Shown here one piece after another: positions 47,680 through 58,485 of a DNA stretch of 64,000 nucleotides. The DNA lies in the NCBI GenBank assembly GCA_025504975.1, contig JANUWI010000006.1, positions 434,001 to 498,000 of the forward strand. Reading direction: 5' to 3'. Origin of the DNA: Plenodomus lindquistii. Its lineage: Eukaryota; Ascomycota; Dothideomycetes; Pleosporales; Leptosphaeriaceae. Position 1 is the stretch's first letter. Each line of letters starts with the position of its first letter. The notes beneath the pieces were generated by a model, which was given only the letters and a program-made list of their open reading frames with translations, searched no databases and had not been told where the DNA came from. The translations under genes were made by a program, and so were the position numbers.

Positions 47680-48551
47680 ATGCCCTTCTCAACAGCAACA
47701 CAGCGTACCATCTCCGTTGCGCCGAGTTCAAGCTCCAAGGCGAAGACAGGCGATGGATCTACCAAATCCGAATCCGACTCCGAAGCTATATATTTCTGGC
47801 GCCCAAAAGATGAAAACGGGTGGTTGGGCCAGTGGTATCCGAGTCCGTTTGTTGTGCAAGGGGAGCGGTATGCGACGGCGGAGATGTGGATGATGGTGGG
47901 GAAGGCGAGGTTGTTTGGGGATGAGGTGAGTTGTTTACACCTACTCTTGCATTTGGGGGGAGGGGGTTGGTATTGGGAGGGTGGAGGGGGAATGGGAAGG
48001 GGTTGATAGTATGGGGGATGGGGGAAGGGGTTGGTAAGAGAGCGGGCTAATGCAATGGGATAGGATGTCGCAAAGCAAATGCTCAACACCACGAATCCGA
48101 AAACACATAAAGCGCTGGGACGAAAAGTCAAAGGGTTTAAAGAGGCGGATTGGGATCAACGTACGCTACACTACACCATCCTTCCCATGCCCACCCATTC
48201 ACCCATTCACCCCTTCTTTCCCCTCACCCTTACTCCCGTACTAACCACACACACACACCCACAGACAAACTCGCAATCGTAACCCAAGGAACCTACCACA
48301 AATTCACAATTTCCAAAGACGCCGCCAACCTCGCTTCTTTACTTCTAGCAACAGGAGATAAAGAGCTGGTTGAAGCGAGCCCGCTGGATCGGATTTGGGG
48401 CGTCGGGTTTGCGCCGGATAAAGCGGGAGAGAATAGGGGGGTTTGGGGGAAGAATTTGTTGGGGGTGGCGTTGATGGGGGTTAGGGGGAGGTTGAGGGAG
48501 GAGAAGGAAGGTAAGGGGAAGGGGGAGGTTGGTGGTGGGAAGGGGAAGTAG
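47680..48551 (+). CDS. NADAR/YbiA-like family protein
   Basis: Exons are 47680-47925, 48064-48160 and 48265-48551, giving 209 aa. Introns are GTGAGT...GATAG (138 nt) and GTACGC...CACAG (104 nt). Family features are AIYFWRPKDENGWLGQWYPSPFVVQGERYATAEMWMMVGKARLFGDE at about residues 36-82, then LGRKVKGFKEADWDQ, FTISKDAANLASLLLATGDKELVEASPLDRIWGVGF and ENRGVWGKNLLGVALMGVRGRLRE. NADAR proteins act on N-glycosidic bonds of riboflavin intermediates or ADP-ribosylated bases; the conserved Glu/Trp positions are present. The C-terminal 20 residues are a low-complexity Gly/Lys/Glu tail. The ATG at 47680 was chosen as the first ATG in the frame; the region upstream is Thr-rich without start. Confidence 0.88.
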
Positions 48552-50061
48552 AGGGCCTGTGTAACGATGATCGGCTTGGTATATAGCTCGCTATCTGCTC
48601 ATGAGCAGGGTTGGGTTTGCTTTGAATGCCTCTTACGGATTTCCCAGCGTCGTTTGGATAAAGTCTGGTATTGCTCTTTGTATATGCAAGATGCTGTCAG
48701 GTCAGCGTAATTGCAATCGAACGGTAATAGTTCCATCTGAATTGTTTTCGATTTTGGTATCTTCTTCGAATGTTGAGATGTTACACCATGGATGTGGCGG
48801 CACTGGGCAGTACGGGGTATCGATTTCATTCCTCGGTTCTTTGTTGTTCTCGTTGATGTGGTTTATCTCGCGCATGGTCAACTGCGTAGCGGGTATCATG
48901 ACAGAAGTCGTAAAGTGAGGAGGACCCGCGGATCGCGTTTTCGAGATTGTATCTGATAGTCTTAGGGCACACCTAATGCGAAGAACCCTCTTACTCGTGC
49001 TGCATCGAGACGTTAGATTTCATGTGATACTAGTTCTTACCTTTATGGAATTACTTGGCAGCACAGCGGTGTGATCCAGATGTCAGAGTTTGGCTTCTGT
49101 GTGTGTGCCTTTGCAGTATGTACGAAGGAGCTTGGTTCTATCCGAGTCCCTAGCGCAGTTTACCATGACTAGCACAATGTACTGCAAGTCCATAAAACGT
49201 CATTAGGTACGAGCTTTGCTCTCTAGGAGTAGAAGCTAGGAGTAGGAGAGGTGAAGTGATCTTTTAGCTCTGCGTGCTTTTGTTATTTTTTTGCTGCTGT
49301 GTAGGCTTGCGCGTCATGCTCTCAAGAAGACATGGGGAGCCATGCAGGTTATTTGTCTCCAAAGAGATCGCCATGTTTTGGAGGAGATTGCAATCGTATG
49401 TTTGCGTGCTGTGCACATGCTTGTCATAACAAGGCTGAATTCATGGCCCTAGGAAGTTAATCCGGAGACGTTGCGGATACCGAACCAGAGCGAGTCAAGC
49501 GTATCGAGGTGGTGGAAAATAGGGAGCTATAGTTCAACGGGCAGTGTCGTCATTTTGTTAGCAACCAGACCACGTGTCGTAGCGGACCGCATTAATTAGG
49601 GAGAAATATTTGCTGGAAATTTCCCACCCGTGTAATGGATTCGGTCTAGAAAGCGGGAGCTACGACTATTTTCGTCTCATTCAGGGGTTCCAAAAATCGC
49701 TGCTCGTTGCGAGTACCTGATGCAAACCGTAGCGAACTTTACAGAACTGCAAGAGAACAGACAAGGATTTGGTGTCTCTCGGACAATATCCTAGGGTGTA
49801 CGAGATAAACCAGGAAACTCGATATTGCTGCCTCTGCGATGCGGCATGTGGAGATGCGGGGACGGTTGATCCTGGGGAAGAAAACCCACCTACCGGTATG
49901 TGGCGCTGTCCAATCACGTCCCTTGGCAATCTGACTGAAAGGTCACGCTCGCCCGAGGCACAGGCTCTTCGCTTTGCGACAAGACCAACGTGACTCTGTA
50001 AAGCATCCAGTACACGAACAGTCGCGCAATTGCGACAAAACGCGCATTGATAACCACCATA
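48552..50061. other. intergenic stretch, no gene seen
   Basis: A 105-codon frame at 48601-48918 starts with ATG and has hydrophobic segments, but no family or codon support. No RNA gene is evident. Confidence 0.4.
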
Positions 50062-52330
50062 ATGTCGACGATGATCACGTTCGCCGCGAATAACGAATTC
50101 TTTCGGAAGCGGAAGCGTAGGTGCAAACGGCGTCAATGCGCGTGCGGAAGGGATTCTGAATACAGCTGACAGCACTGTAGGCGTCCATCGCGCATGCGAA
50201 TCGTGTAAAAAGCGTAGAAAGCGTTGCAGCCACACTTTCGATGACGATGAAAGTCAACAAAACTTTGAGGACGCTTCGACTTCCCATAGCGGTAACCCTG
50301 GCGTACCGCGGACCGGCTCCAGTGCCTCTGAATCCTATGCTGCGAATGGACATCATCACCACCATGATGCAAAAGGACCACGTGGGGAGTCCAATATCCA
50401 TGGACATGCCAACTCCAATATGCCCCCACCGCATAGTCCTGCGGATGACCCACACGCCCAAACTCCGCCTAACTTTCTGGGCTACTTGAATCCAGAGGCG
50501 GTTCTGAGGGAACAGGTCCACGGCGAACGCGGCAAAGCGGCTCAATCACCCAGTATTCCACCGATAGGCCAGTGGATCGAAGAACGAGATGCAAGGCCAG
50601 CGTCAACTCAGGGTGGATCAACTTCATCGCGCATCAATGAAACAGGTCCGCATACTACCCAAGAGGCTCAGATCTCCAGAGCCCTCCAATCATACTTAGA
50701 TGCAGTAGGGTATGATGTTCTACCTTCAAGACGAAACCAGGACGCTCTCCTTAACATCTACTTTGCTTATGTACACCCACTTCTTCCGCTAGTCGACAAG
50801 GAATTGTTCTACGAGCAGTACGACCACGGCCGAGAGTCACGCATCTTGATGCAGGCTATATGCGTCGTAGCATCGAAGCACGCACACGCGGCAAAACACC
50901 TCTATCTTGGTGATGATACTGCGCTCAGCCCACGAGAGTTCTCGCAACGGCTGTACAATGCCGTGATCGTGGGCATAGAAGCAAAGTTGGAGAAGAACCG
51001 GGTGGTATTGATTCAAGTTCTGGCGCTAATTTCATTGCACTGCGAGGGGCCAGATGGCGCTGAGCAAGCATCGATGCATCTGGCACAAGCGATCCACCAC
51101 GCACACACATTCGGATTACAATTCGGTCACCAATGGAAGAACCAGAGCTCAGAGTCGCAGGGAAACCTTGAGGATGTGTTCTGGTGTCTGTGGAGTCTGG
51201 ACAAGATCAACGCCTGCATGAACGGTCGACCCTTACTCATGCATGATCGCGACAACAGCTTGAGACAGCTGCCATCGGATCCAGAGAAGCGATCAAGTCC
51301 ATTTGGAATTTGGCTTCAGATTTCTGAGATGTTGGACAAGGTCATTGATTACTACCGGCCTGGGAAAGCGGCAGAAGAGACTGGTTGGGAGGGAGACGAC
51401 TTTCTTGGTTTTGAGGAAATGGTCGGTGATGGAGAGGACAAGCTCGACGGCCCCATCATGAGTAAATACTGCCTCCTTTCGTCATATTGCCAATTGCTAA
51501 CTTATCAACTAGGTCTCTTGTCGTTGTTCCACCACACCATGTGCATGGCTTCGCACAAGTCCCTGTCGATCAATGCGCCTGTCAAGTCAACACCATCCTA
51601 CGTCCGTCAAAGTCTGTCAGCGACGAGAGTCATCCATCTGCTCAACGCCGAGTCGCCCGAGCTACTTCCCCCACTTCCGATCGTACCATACGCACTGGGT
51701 GTGGCTCTCAGTGTAGTCTACCGTCACTTTCGATCACGTCGCTTGAAGGTCCACGTCAATCGCGCCACAGAAGAGTTGAAGCAGTGTGTGCGCCTCCTCG
51801 ACCGATTGCGAAACGCCTGGTGGTCCGCTGGTACAACAGCAGACCTGGGACGTGCGGTACTCAGCAACGCTGCAGGTCGTACGACCAACGCTGTCAACAC
51901 ACCCGTCCCCGCTCCAGCTGAGCCTCGCCGCGCAGAACCCAAGACCGAGCCACCAACACCACAGAGCACACATGGTGGACACTCGCTACCACAGTCACAC
52001 TACGTACCGCAGTGGTCGCAAAATACCGACACAGCTATCGACCCTCGCCTCCAACCGCACCAATCACATGCGCCCATGACAAGCCTGTTAAACCCCATTT
52101 CTGCAACAGCACCAGGCCAGCATCCCACGAGTAGTGAGCGTGGAGAGCGAGCACCCATGCCACCCGCCGTGTATGGGTTCGCTGAGCAATCACCTGATTG
52201 GCTGAACTTTGATGCAGCGTTTGAGAATTTCGAGGGCTTGCTGGGAAGCTCGGGCGCGGATTTGAGTAACGAGCTGTTCAGGCCGCTGAACTATGAGACG
52301 CTGGAGGGGTTCTTGGATCCTGCAGCCTGA
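50062..52330 (+). CDS. fungal-trans family transcription factor with incomplete zinc cluster
   Basis: Exons are 50062-50116 and 50166-52330 (49-nt intron GTAGGT...TACAG), giving 739 aa. The first exon was chosen because it is the only nearby ATG that splices in phase. Residues 26-41 read HRACESCKKRRKRCSH, the first half (C-x2-C-x6-C: Cys29, 32, 39) of a Zn(II)2Cys6 cluster with its basic stretch. The expected last three Cys are absent; Asp/Ser/His-rich sequence follows. The fungal-specific middle homology domain is clear from about 215: LLNIYFAYVHPLLPLVDKELFYEQY, VLIQVLALISLHCEGPDGAEQASMHLAQAIHHAHTFGL, WCLWSLDKINACMNGRPLLMHDRD. The C-terminus is Pro/Gln-rich with an acidic tail (DWLNFDAAFENFEGLLG) that could be an activation domain. 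It is nuclear; targets are unknown. Confidence 0.85.
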
Positions 52331-52713
52331 TGTATTGAGTAATGTGTTGTTGAACGTAGACTTCATGCGACGTGATTGGATTCACTGCGTTTATTACAAA
52401 ATCTTTCTCATATCTTCTTATCGGCTGTGATCTAATCAGGCATCCTGCACTATTTGCAGTGGGATTACTCCGCAGCTGATGTATTGTAGGTTGCCCAGGT
52501 GCGTTCTCCTGGATCACGTGGTCTGCGGCCTGCCCCACCTGCAACCTTTCAGCAAAACCTCGTGCACCTGAATCCAGCCTGATTGATTTCCTCGCAAAAT
52601 TTCTTTGTTTAGTCGAAAGCTTTCCGCAGCAGCCCCAACAGCGTTACGTTCACCATCTGTAGCTACACCAGCATTTCCGTTTCGGTTCAAGGGATCTCCA
52701 TTCTACATTCGGC
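52331..52713. other. intergenic region
   Basis: This 383-bp stretch holds the transcription factor 3-prime end and the HET gene promoter. No gene is seen. Confidence 0.4.
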
Positions 52714-54696
52714 ATGAGCTGGGATTGGAAACCAGATTGGGATGCAAGGATAGACGGACAATCCCACCCGGACTGGCTACCTGAGTCAACCTGTCCAGTA
52801 TGCCTGGACCTTGGAGAAGTTGTGTGGGATCGAGAATACCTCGAGTCTCACTATAAGTGCGCGGTTCACAGCGTGATTGTTGAGTTGGACCACCTAGCTG
52901 TTACCCAATGCCCAGGATGTGAGGTCATCAGAGAGATTCTGCAGCCCTACAGTGTACAGTTGAGGATTGGTGATATTGTCGTCTCTTTGGGGTTTCAACA
53001 ACCCGGCAGCGACGTCAGTCCTACACTTGCATTGGTGTACGCCGGCAATGATCTGAGCGAAGACTACACAACCATTCATCTCGAAGTTGGACGAGATAAT
53101 ACAGCGATCGAAAACTCTACTTACCCGTGGCGGCGCGTTCATCCTATGCCCAAGATCTCAGGATACACTGGATCACAAGAAGCTTTGCTTTCCGCTCGTA
53201 CATGGCTGAGTACCTGTGTGAAACAACACGATCGATGCAAGGATAACACGGAAGTACAGCTTCCAACAAGAGTACTAAGAATACTGGGGCCTCAGCAAGT
53301 ACGTTTGGAAGAGTCTGGAACAAGAGCTGGGAAGTACGCTTGTCTGAGCTACATCTGGGGAAAAATTCCCTTCACAAAGACGACTAGCCATAACGTCCGT
53401 GATTATATGGATAGTATACCGTGGGACGAACTTCCAAAAACCCATCAGGATGCTCTTGCCTTCACATATGGATTGGGCTTGGAGTATCTATGGATCGACT
53501 CGCTTTGCATTCTCCAAGACTCCGACGAAGATTGGTGCCACGAAGGAAGTAGAATGTCCGATATATATACAAACGCCCACGTCACTTTATCCGCAGTATT
53601 CTCCACAAACGCCTACGATGGTTTCTTTTATACTTCTGACGCAGCCCACGTTTCCAAAACCCTGCACTTGAAGGCTAAAGATGGTACTTCCTATGACGTA
53701 CATTGCCGCGAGGAAGTTTTTACCGACTGGAAAGAAGATCGACCGCTCTATCAAAGAGGATGGACCTGCCAGGAGCGTCTTTTGTCGACCCGAATCATAC
53801 ACTTCAACAGACATGAGCTATGGTGGGAATGTACTCAAGAAAAGGCGTGCGAGTGCAACTCTAGAAAAAGACATTATGATGATTTGTGGTCGAGCTTAGG
53901 GCAAGTCGATAAAATGCGAGAAATGGAAAGTAACAGCCGGATCGAGGAGGTATGGCAAGAAATAGTCGAGGATTACTCAAAAAGGTCACTCACATTCTTC
54001 AGCGATAGACTTCCTGCAATACAAGGTCTGGCAAAAAAGGTACCTACCAGCATGGGTAAATATCTAGCGGGACATTGGTATGATTCACTGCCAAAAAGTC
54101 TTTGTTGGAGTACATCGATGCCAGAGAAAACTTCTCAAGCGCGCGAATGGTGCGCTCCATCCTGGTCATGGGCCTCAGCACCGGACTATGTGTATTGGCC
54201 GTACCATACAGTCGACGAAAACCATTCGAAAAAAGCACGTGTTCTCAATGCAACGACAACTCCCAAAGGCAGCGATCCTACCGGACAGGTAACGGACGGC
54301 AAGCTTGTGCTGAAAGGAGAATGTGTCACGGGGCTGATTGGTTCCATGGAAGGCTATTCAGGTGGCGAAGTGACAAACGAACTACGCTTCCTCGTTGGCC
54401 GGTCTGAGGACGGATACATTGATGAAGATGTGAAGACTCCCAAACCCTACGATATACGTCTTCACAATCCTCGGCTCTGCCGCGTCGGATGTCGGGCACT
54501 CGCAATAAAGATAATGGAGTCGAAAACTCTACCAGATGACCAGTGTTGGCTGATCCTGAAAGCTACGCAGTCAGAGTTGGGCACTTATGAGCGCCTAGGT
54601 GTGGAGGCTACTCATTTGTGGGAGGAGGAGACGCTTGTTCAACGCATCAAGATCTGGAATAGCCTCGCGAAAGAAATGGTCGTCACAATCGTATGA
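52714..54696 (+). CDS. HET-domain (heterokaryon incompatibility) protein
   Basis: This is a single-exon gene of 660 aa. The HET domain runs from about residue 200 to 360 with its three classical blocks: YACLSYIWG (A-block, near 211), LGLEYLWIDSLCILQDSDEDW (near 252) and RGWTCQERLLSTRIIHF (near 348). An N-terminal region has two CxxC pairs (CPVCLDLGE near 27-30; CPGCEVI near 68-71) that could bind metal. The C-terminal half (WCAPSWSWASAPDYVYWPYH, then a beta-rich region) is typical of long fungal HET proteins and has no recognised NACHT/WD partner. HET proteins mediate non-self recognition and cell death after hyphal fusion; many paralogues have no known role. No signal peptide is present. Confidence 0.93.
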   Translation: MSWDWKPDWDARIDGQSHPDWLPESTCPVCLDLGEVVWDREYLESHYKCAVHSVIVELDHLAVTQCPGCEVIREILQPYSVQLRIGDIVVSLGFQQPGSDVSPTLALVYAGNDLSEDYTTIHLEVGRDNTAIENSTYPWRRVHPMPKISGYTGSQEALLSARTWLSTCVKQHDRCKDNTEVQLPTRVLRILGPQQVRLEESGTRAGKYACLSYIWGKIPFTKTTSHNVRDYMDSIPWDELPKTHQDALAFTYGLGLEYLWIDSLCILQDSDEDWCHEGSRMSDIYTNAHVTLSAVFSTNAYDGFFYTSDAAHVSKTLHLKAKDGTSYDVHCREEVFTDWKEDRPLYQRGWTCQERLLSTRIIHFNRHELWWECTQEKACECNSRKRHYDDLWSSLGQVDKMREMESNSRIEEVWQEIVEDYSKRSLTFFSDRLPAIQGLAKKVPTSMGKYLAGHWYDSLPKSLCWSTSMPEKTSQAREWCAPSWSWASAPDYVYWPYHTVDENHSKKARVLNATTTPKGSDPTGQVTDGKLVLKGECVTGLIGSMEGYSGGEVTNELRFLVGRSEDGYIDEDVKTPKPYDIRLHNPRLCRVGCRALAIKIMESKTLPDDQCWLILKATQSELGTYERLGVEATHLWEEETLVQRIKIWNSLAKEMVVTIV

Positions 54697-56879
54697 ACTT
54701 TAACACGCAACACTGAAAGCGAAAGTCCCCGCACGACTCGTCAAACACCACCAGGAAAGATCCAACTACATCGTGGATTCATCAATCACATAACTCACGA
54801 AGCATGTCATGAACCTGGGGGCCTACATTTCTCCGAAAGTCTACCCACACCACAATCGAGATGCCTACTATCCCAGCCCACCGAACCCCGAACAAACATG
54901 CAGCCGCTGTACTCAAATACATACATCTCAACATCTCAAAAACCACCTCAGAGTCGACAACAAGGCCTGAGACGACATCTTTACGACCTATCAGCATACC
55001 AAAACTCCTACACCAACACAACTGAATACTTCAACCCACCAATTCGACGTACTTACGATCGACACTACTCTGATGGCAGAAATGAGCGCAAGCACTCAAT
55101 AGATCTCAGTTCTTAGTCTGGCACATGGAGCAATTATTGTCGCAGATCTTGACAAAGACGTGAATGCACTGGCGCTAGCTATCGGTACACGGGTAGTAGG
55201 TGGAGAAGGAGTGACCCCAACCGGGAGCGGCGATCGTGAGGAGGGTCGGAGGTTAGACGGGAAAGACGCTGACTTTCATTTTGTTTGTCTATAACAGATT
55301 ATGTTTTTCGTTAGACAACGTACATTGGGTATCGAAAATCAATGCTATATAAAACCGGGAGTGGGACTCGAGAGCAACACAGAATGTCCGGGGGGAAAGC
55401 GTGGGTGGGGATAGGCGTAGAATAAATGCGATTGTTGATTCACTGTCCTTATGATAACTTGACGGTTTCAGACTTGCTGCTGTTGGGTCAATTCGCATAC
55501 ACACTGAGTTTACACTGGGGACGCCCTCACGAATACTTACGCTGAATGGCGGCTGCGCAGTGTGGTGCAAATGTGGACACTTCGCGACACTGTCGCAAGA
55601 AGCGCTTCACTTGCTGCGGTGTCAGGAAAGGTGCCGGCATTGCTTGTCTGCTCTATGCAGCTACAAATCCTATCAGTATTGCCAACATTGAAGCTCTCTG
55701 GCTTTCAAAAAGGTATCTTGCCTTCTCAATAATGTTTCTAGACATGAACGCTGTACGGCAGCAGCTTGATTTCGCCACCGCGGCAATGCTGGCGTGTGTC
55801 CGTGTGGGTTATGGCTGATGTCTCTCATCATTTAGCTTGCTGCAAAGGATGGCGAAGGGGGTCCACAGCACCTAGGAGCCTCCATCGATGTTCTTCATCG
55901 CGATAGCATCTTATCCTCCAAGCTCCTTCGATCTCCTCACAACACGCTCAATCCAAGAGACCAATGTCTTCTTCTTCAAGCAAAGCCACCAGGGCCAACA
56001 CTCGACGAGAAAGAAAATGAGTTGCATAAGGGACTGTTGGCAGACATGCACCAGTACAGCTTGCTCGCAACTTTTGGTCGCTGTCTTTGCGGATTGACGT
56101 GCATCCGTGCAAAGCGTTACCCACCTAGGCTTTCGCGTCGGTCGCAGCAAGCAGCCCTGACTCTGTCGCAGGAGCGCGCACCTGCCAAATCGTGAACCAC
56201 TAAGCCCGCCTTCTGCACGCTGCCTGGACCTTGCTTGAAGACGCGTTACCGCGAAGCTAACCCGCTGTGTCAATGGCCTTAAGTAAGGATGGCGTACTGG
56301 AATTTTACAAGATTTCTACAGCCTCAACAAGATAAGATAATAGAAAAAAACCTCATATAAACCTGATTCAAACTTGAACATTCTATAATTTGAATTGACC
56401 AAAAGTCGAAAATCCTTGAAGATGAATATTTTCCTCGCAAAAGTACAAATTTTTTGAAAATAAAGTACGTCTAAATTCTGAGAAATTGTAATGATTGCTA
56501 ACAAATGAGGGCGGCATCACGAGAACGCCGGCATCACGTGCACAGACACCGTATCGCCTCAGTAGGCCTCTAGAGAGCTCAGAATATTCACTGCTCACGG
56601 TCCATGATCGAGTCTTGTATGACAAACAGCATTCGGAAGTCGCATCACAACCAAGTTTGAATAAGACATGCATGTGTACAATGACAATACGAGCTCATCT
56701 AGTGGATTCCATTGTGTACAGTACATACACAAGTCCAGAGTGAAAGACCGTGTCGCCCAGCTACATTCCAACATCGTAGATTCGACACATGATGACCGCC
56801 CACGTCTCAATGAAACGCCGTTTCTACAATATCGAGAGTACCGAGTCAGAATCGTCCGTCAAGAGGGTACAGCCCAAGT
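54697..56879. other. gene-poor stretch before the cysteine-rich array
   Basis: No supported gene occurs. An AT-rich patch at about 56285-56510 (long A/T runs) stands out against the surrounding composition. I looked for a sixth array member or remnant here and did not find one. Confidence 0.45.
56285..56510. other. AT-rich patch
   Basis: A run of A/T-dominated sequence (for example AATAGAAAAAAACC and TTTTTTGAAAATAAAG) about 370 bp downstream of the last array gene. It could be a remnant of a mutated repeat or a boundary element; nothing in it is recognisable. Confidence 0.5.
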
Positions 56880-57408
56880 CTACGTCCACTTCTTGCAACG
56901 CTCCATGACGCACTGGTTCTTGCACCTGCCTCCCTCGATCTGACACATCCTGCGCTCGCAATCTGCCTTGCAATTTTTACCGCAGTCGTGGAAGAGGTTC
57001 TAGAACTACCGTTAGTAATATTTCAAAGCATGTAGCTCGGCGCACAAAGCACTTACATTGGAACAATCGTCGTAGTATTCGTCACAGCCATTGCAGGCCT
57101 CTGGATGAGAAACGAGCAATCAGTATCTTAGAGCGCAATTGATAGATGCAGGGTGACCTACCGGCCGTGTTGACGCAGCGTTGAGGATTGTTGATGCAAT
57201 GTTCGCCGGGCCTGCAGCCTCGATCGACGGTGACGGTCCAATGGAGTCCATCGTCACAGATCGCCGAATATGCGCTCCCTTCTGGGGCACAGCGGTAGGT
57301 GCGGTGTTCTTCCTTTTTGCATGATTCCTGTTTGGGAGTTTTGGCATTGACAGTAACGGCCATGGTGAAGAAGGCCAGGCAGGCGAAGAGAAAATTGAGC
57401 AGCTTCAT
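56880..57408 (-). CDS. small secreted cysteine-rich protein, array copy 1 (16 Cys)
   Basis: Exons are 57408-57162, 57100-57057 and 56999-56880, giving 136 aa. Introns are GTAGGT...CCAG (61 nt) and GTAAGT...CTAG (57 nt). The signal peptide is MKLLNFLFACLAFFTMAVTVNA (22 residues). Exon 2 encodes the EACNGCDEYYDDCSN core, and exon 3 the C-terminal framework C-x3-C-x3-C-x4-C-x6-C-x3-C-x4-C with the conserved GGRCKNQC. The mature protein has 16 Cys; compared with copy 2 (best match: RCAPEGS against RCGPEGS) two positions are lost, replaced by Gln and His. A TATAAAG box (minus strand, 57492-57498) lies about 85 nt upstream of the ATG. Family and function are unknown; extracellular, probably disulfide-stabilised. 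Confidence 0.85.
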
Positions 57409-57491
57409 GGTGGCGGCGAATGGACGTGCTTGAAAGTACTCCGAGAGAGATCGGGAAGGGTGGATGGGGAAGGAGCCAGACGATCGAAGTG

Positions 57492-57498
57492 CTTTATA
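57492..57498 (-). promoter_or_regulatory. TATA-like box of array copy 1
   Basis: TATAAAG on the minus strand, about 85 nt before the ATG at 57408. Confidence 0.4.
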
Positions 57499-57691
57499 GT
57501 GGGGGAGCAAGTACACGTGCACAGGCGTCAATTCATTCACACATATCAAAAGGTGAGTCTGTGCTACCACGCTAAGGCGTTTGTACTTTCCTGCCGCCTA
57601 TTCTCGGGGATCATATCAACTCTCAGACTTCTGTCGGCTCTTCGAATCCTATCAGTCCTCCGGGGAGCCATGGTCTTAGAGAGACTAGCAT

Positions 57692-58238
57692 CTAGCTCAC
57701 GTTCTGGCATCCTTTCATCAAACACTCGTTCTTGCACCTCCCACCAAAAGCATGACACGTCTTACGCTGGCACACCATCGCGCAATAGACATCGCATTCC
57801 TCCCAGTAGTCCTAATCTTGTTGTTAACTTCTCGAATAGTTTTACCCATGGCGGCAAGCAGTTGCCCGGAATAGCTGGTGAAGGAGAGACTCACCTTGAC
57901 ACAGTGCGCGAAGAACTCATCGCAGCCAGCGCAGGCTTCTGTCAACGGGTAAGTGCTCAGTCTTCAAAACGTAAGGTTCGATCGATATTCAGCGTACCGG
58001 CAGTGTTCTTGCAGTAGACGGACTCCCCCTCAATGCAGTGCGAGCCAGCTGCACAGTCCTTGCCACTGGGGGCCCAGCAAAGGTCGTCGCCGCATGCTTG
58101 GACGTGAGTACTGCCTTCGGGACCACATCGAAAGGTTCCCTTGGCGTCGCACTTGACGCAGGGAGGCTTCTTTGCGAAGGCAGGGCTCGTCAAGGCGAAC
58201 AGCGTCAGGACGGCGAAGAGGTAGGTGAGCAGTTTCAT
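57692..58238 (-). CDS. small secreted cysteine-rich protein, array copy 2 (18 Cys)
   Basis: Exons are 58238-57998, 57938-57895 and 57811-57692, giving 134 aa. Introns are GTACGC...ACAG (59 nt) and GTGAGT...TTAG (83 nt). A 22-residue signal peptide ends at TSPAFA. Exon 1 carries CVKC, RCGPEGS, ACGDDLCW and HCIEGESVYC. Exon 2 encodes EACAGCDEFFAHCVK (C-x2-C-x6-C) and exon 3 starts DYWEEC and contains QRKTC and GGRCKNEC. All 18 Cys of the array framework are present, so it can serve as the reference member. It starts 283 bp beyond the upstream limit of copy 1 and has the same orientation. Confidence 0.87.
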
Positions 58239-58485
58239 GATGGAGTCTGCAGATCACTGAGTGGTGTGGTGGTGAATGCACGTGTGGACGTAATTTTGAG
58301 AAACTCGAGAAATCTCTCAAACGTGTAGAGGAGGAGAAGTGAGAGTGACAGTATCATTTGTAAACCTGGATCTATGCCGACCAATGTCTACGCTAGCACG
58401 TTTGCGCCTTCCCTAACTTGCAGGATGTCCAATCTTAGAGTCTAGTCACATGGCGGTGAGACAGCCCATGCATCCCAATGATACC

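Noticed and set aside
55546..55818. Cys-containing 90-codon frame considered as a sixth array member
   Set aside because: Plus strand, no signal peptide, no EAC-GC or DYW motif.
57057..57100. C-x2-C-x6-C of array exon 2 as a Zn(II)2Cys6 half-motif
   Set aside because: The proteins are secreted and lack the basic residues of a DNA-binding cluster; disulfide use is more likely.
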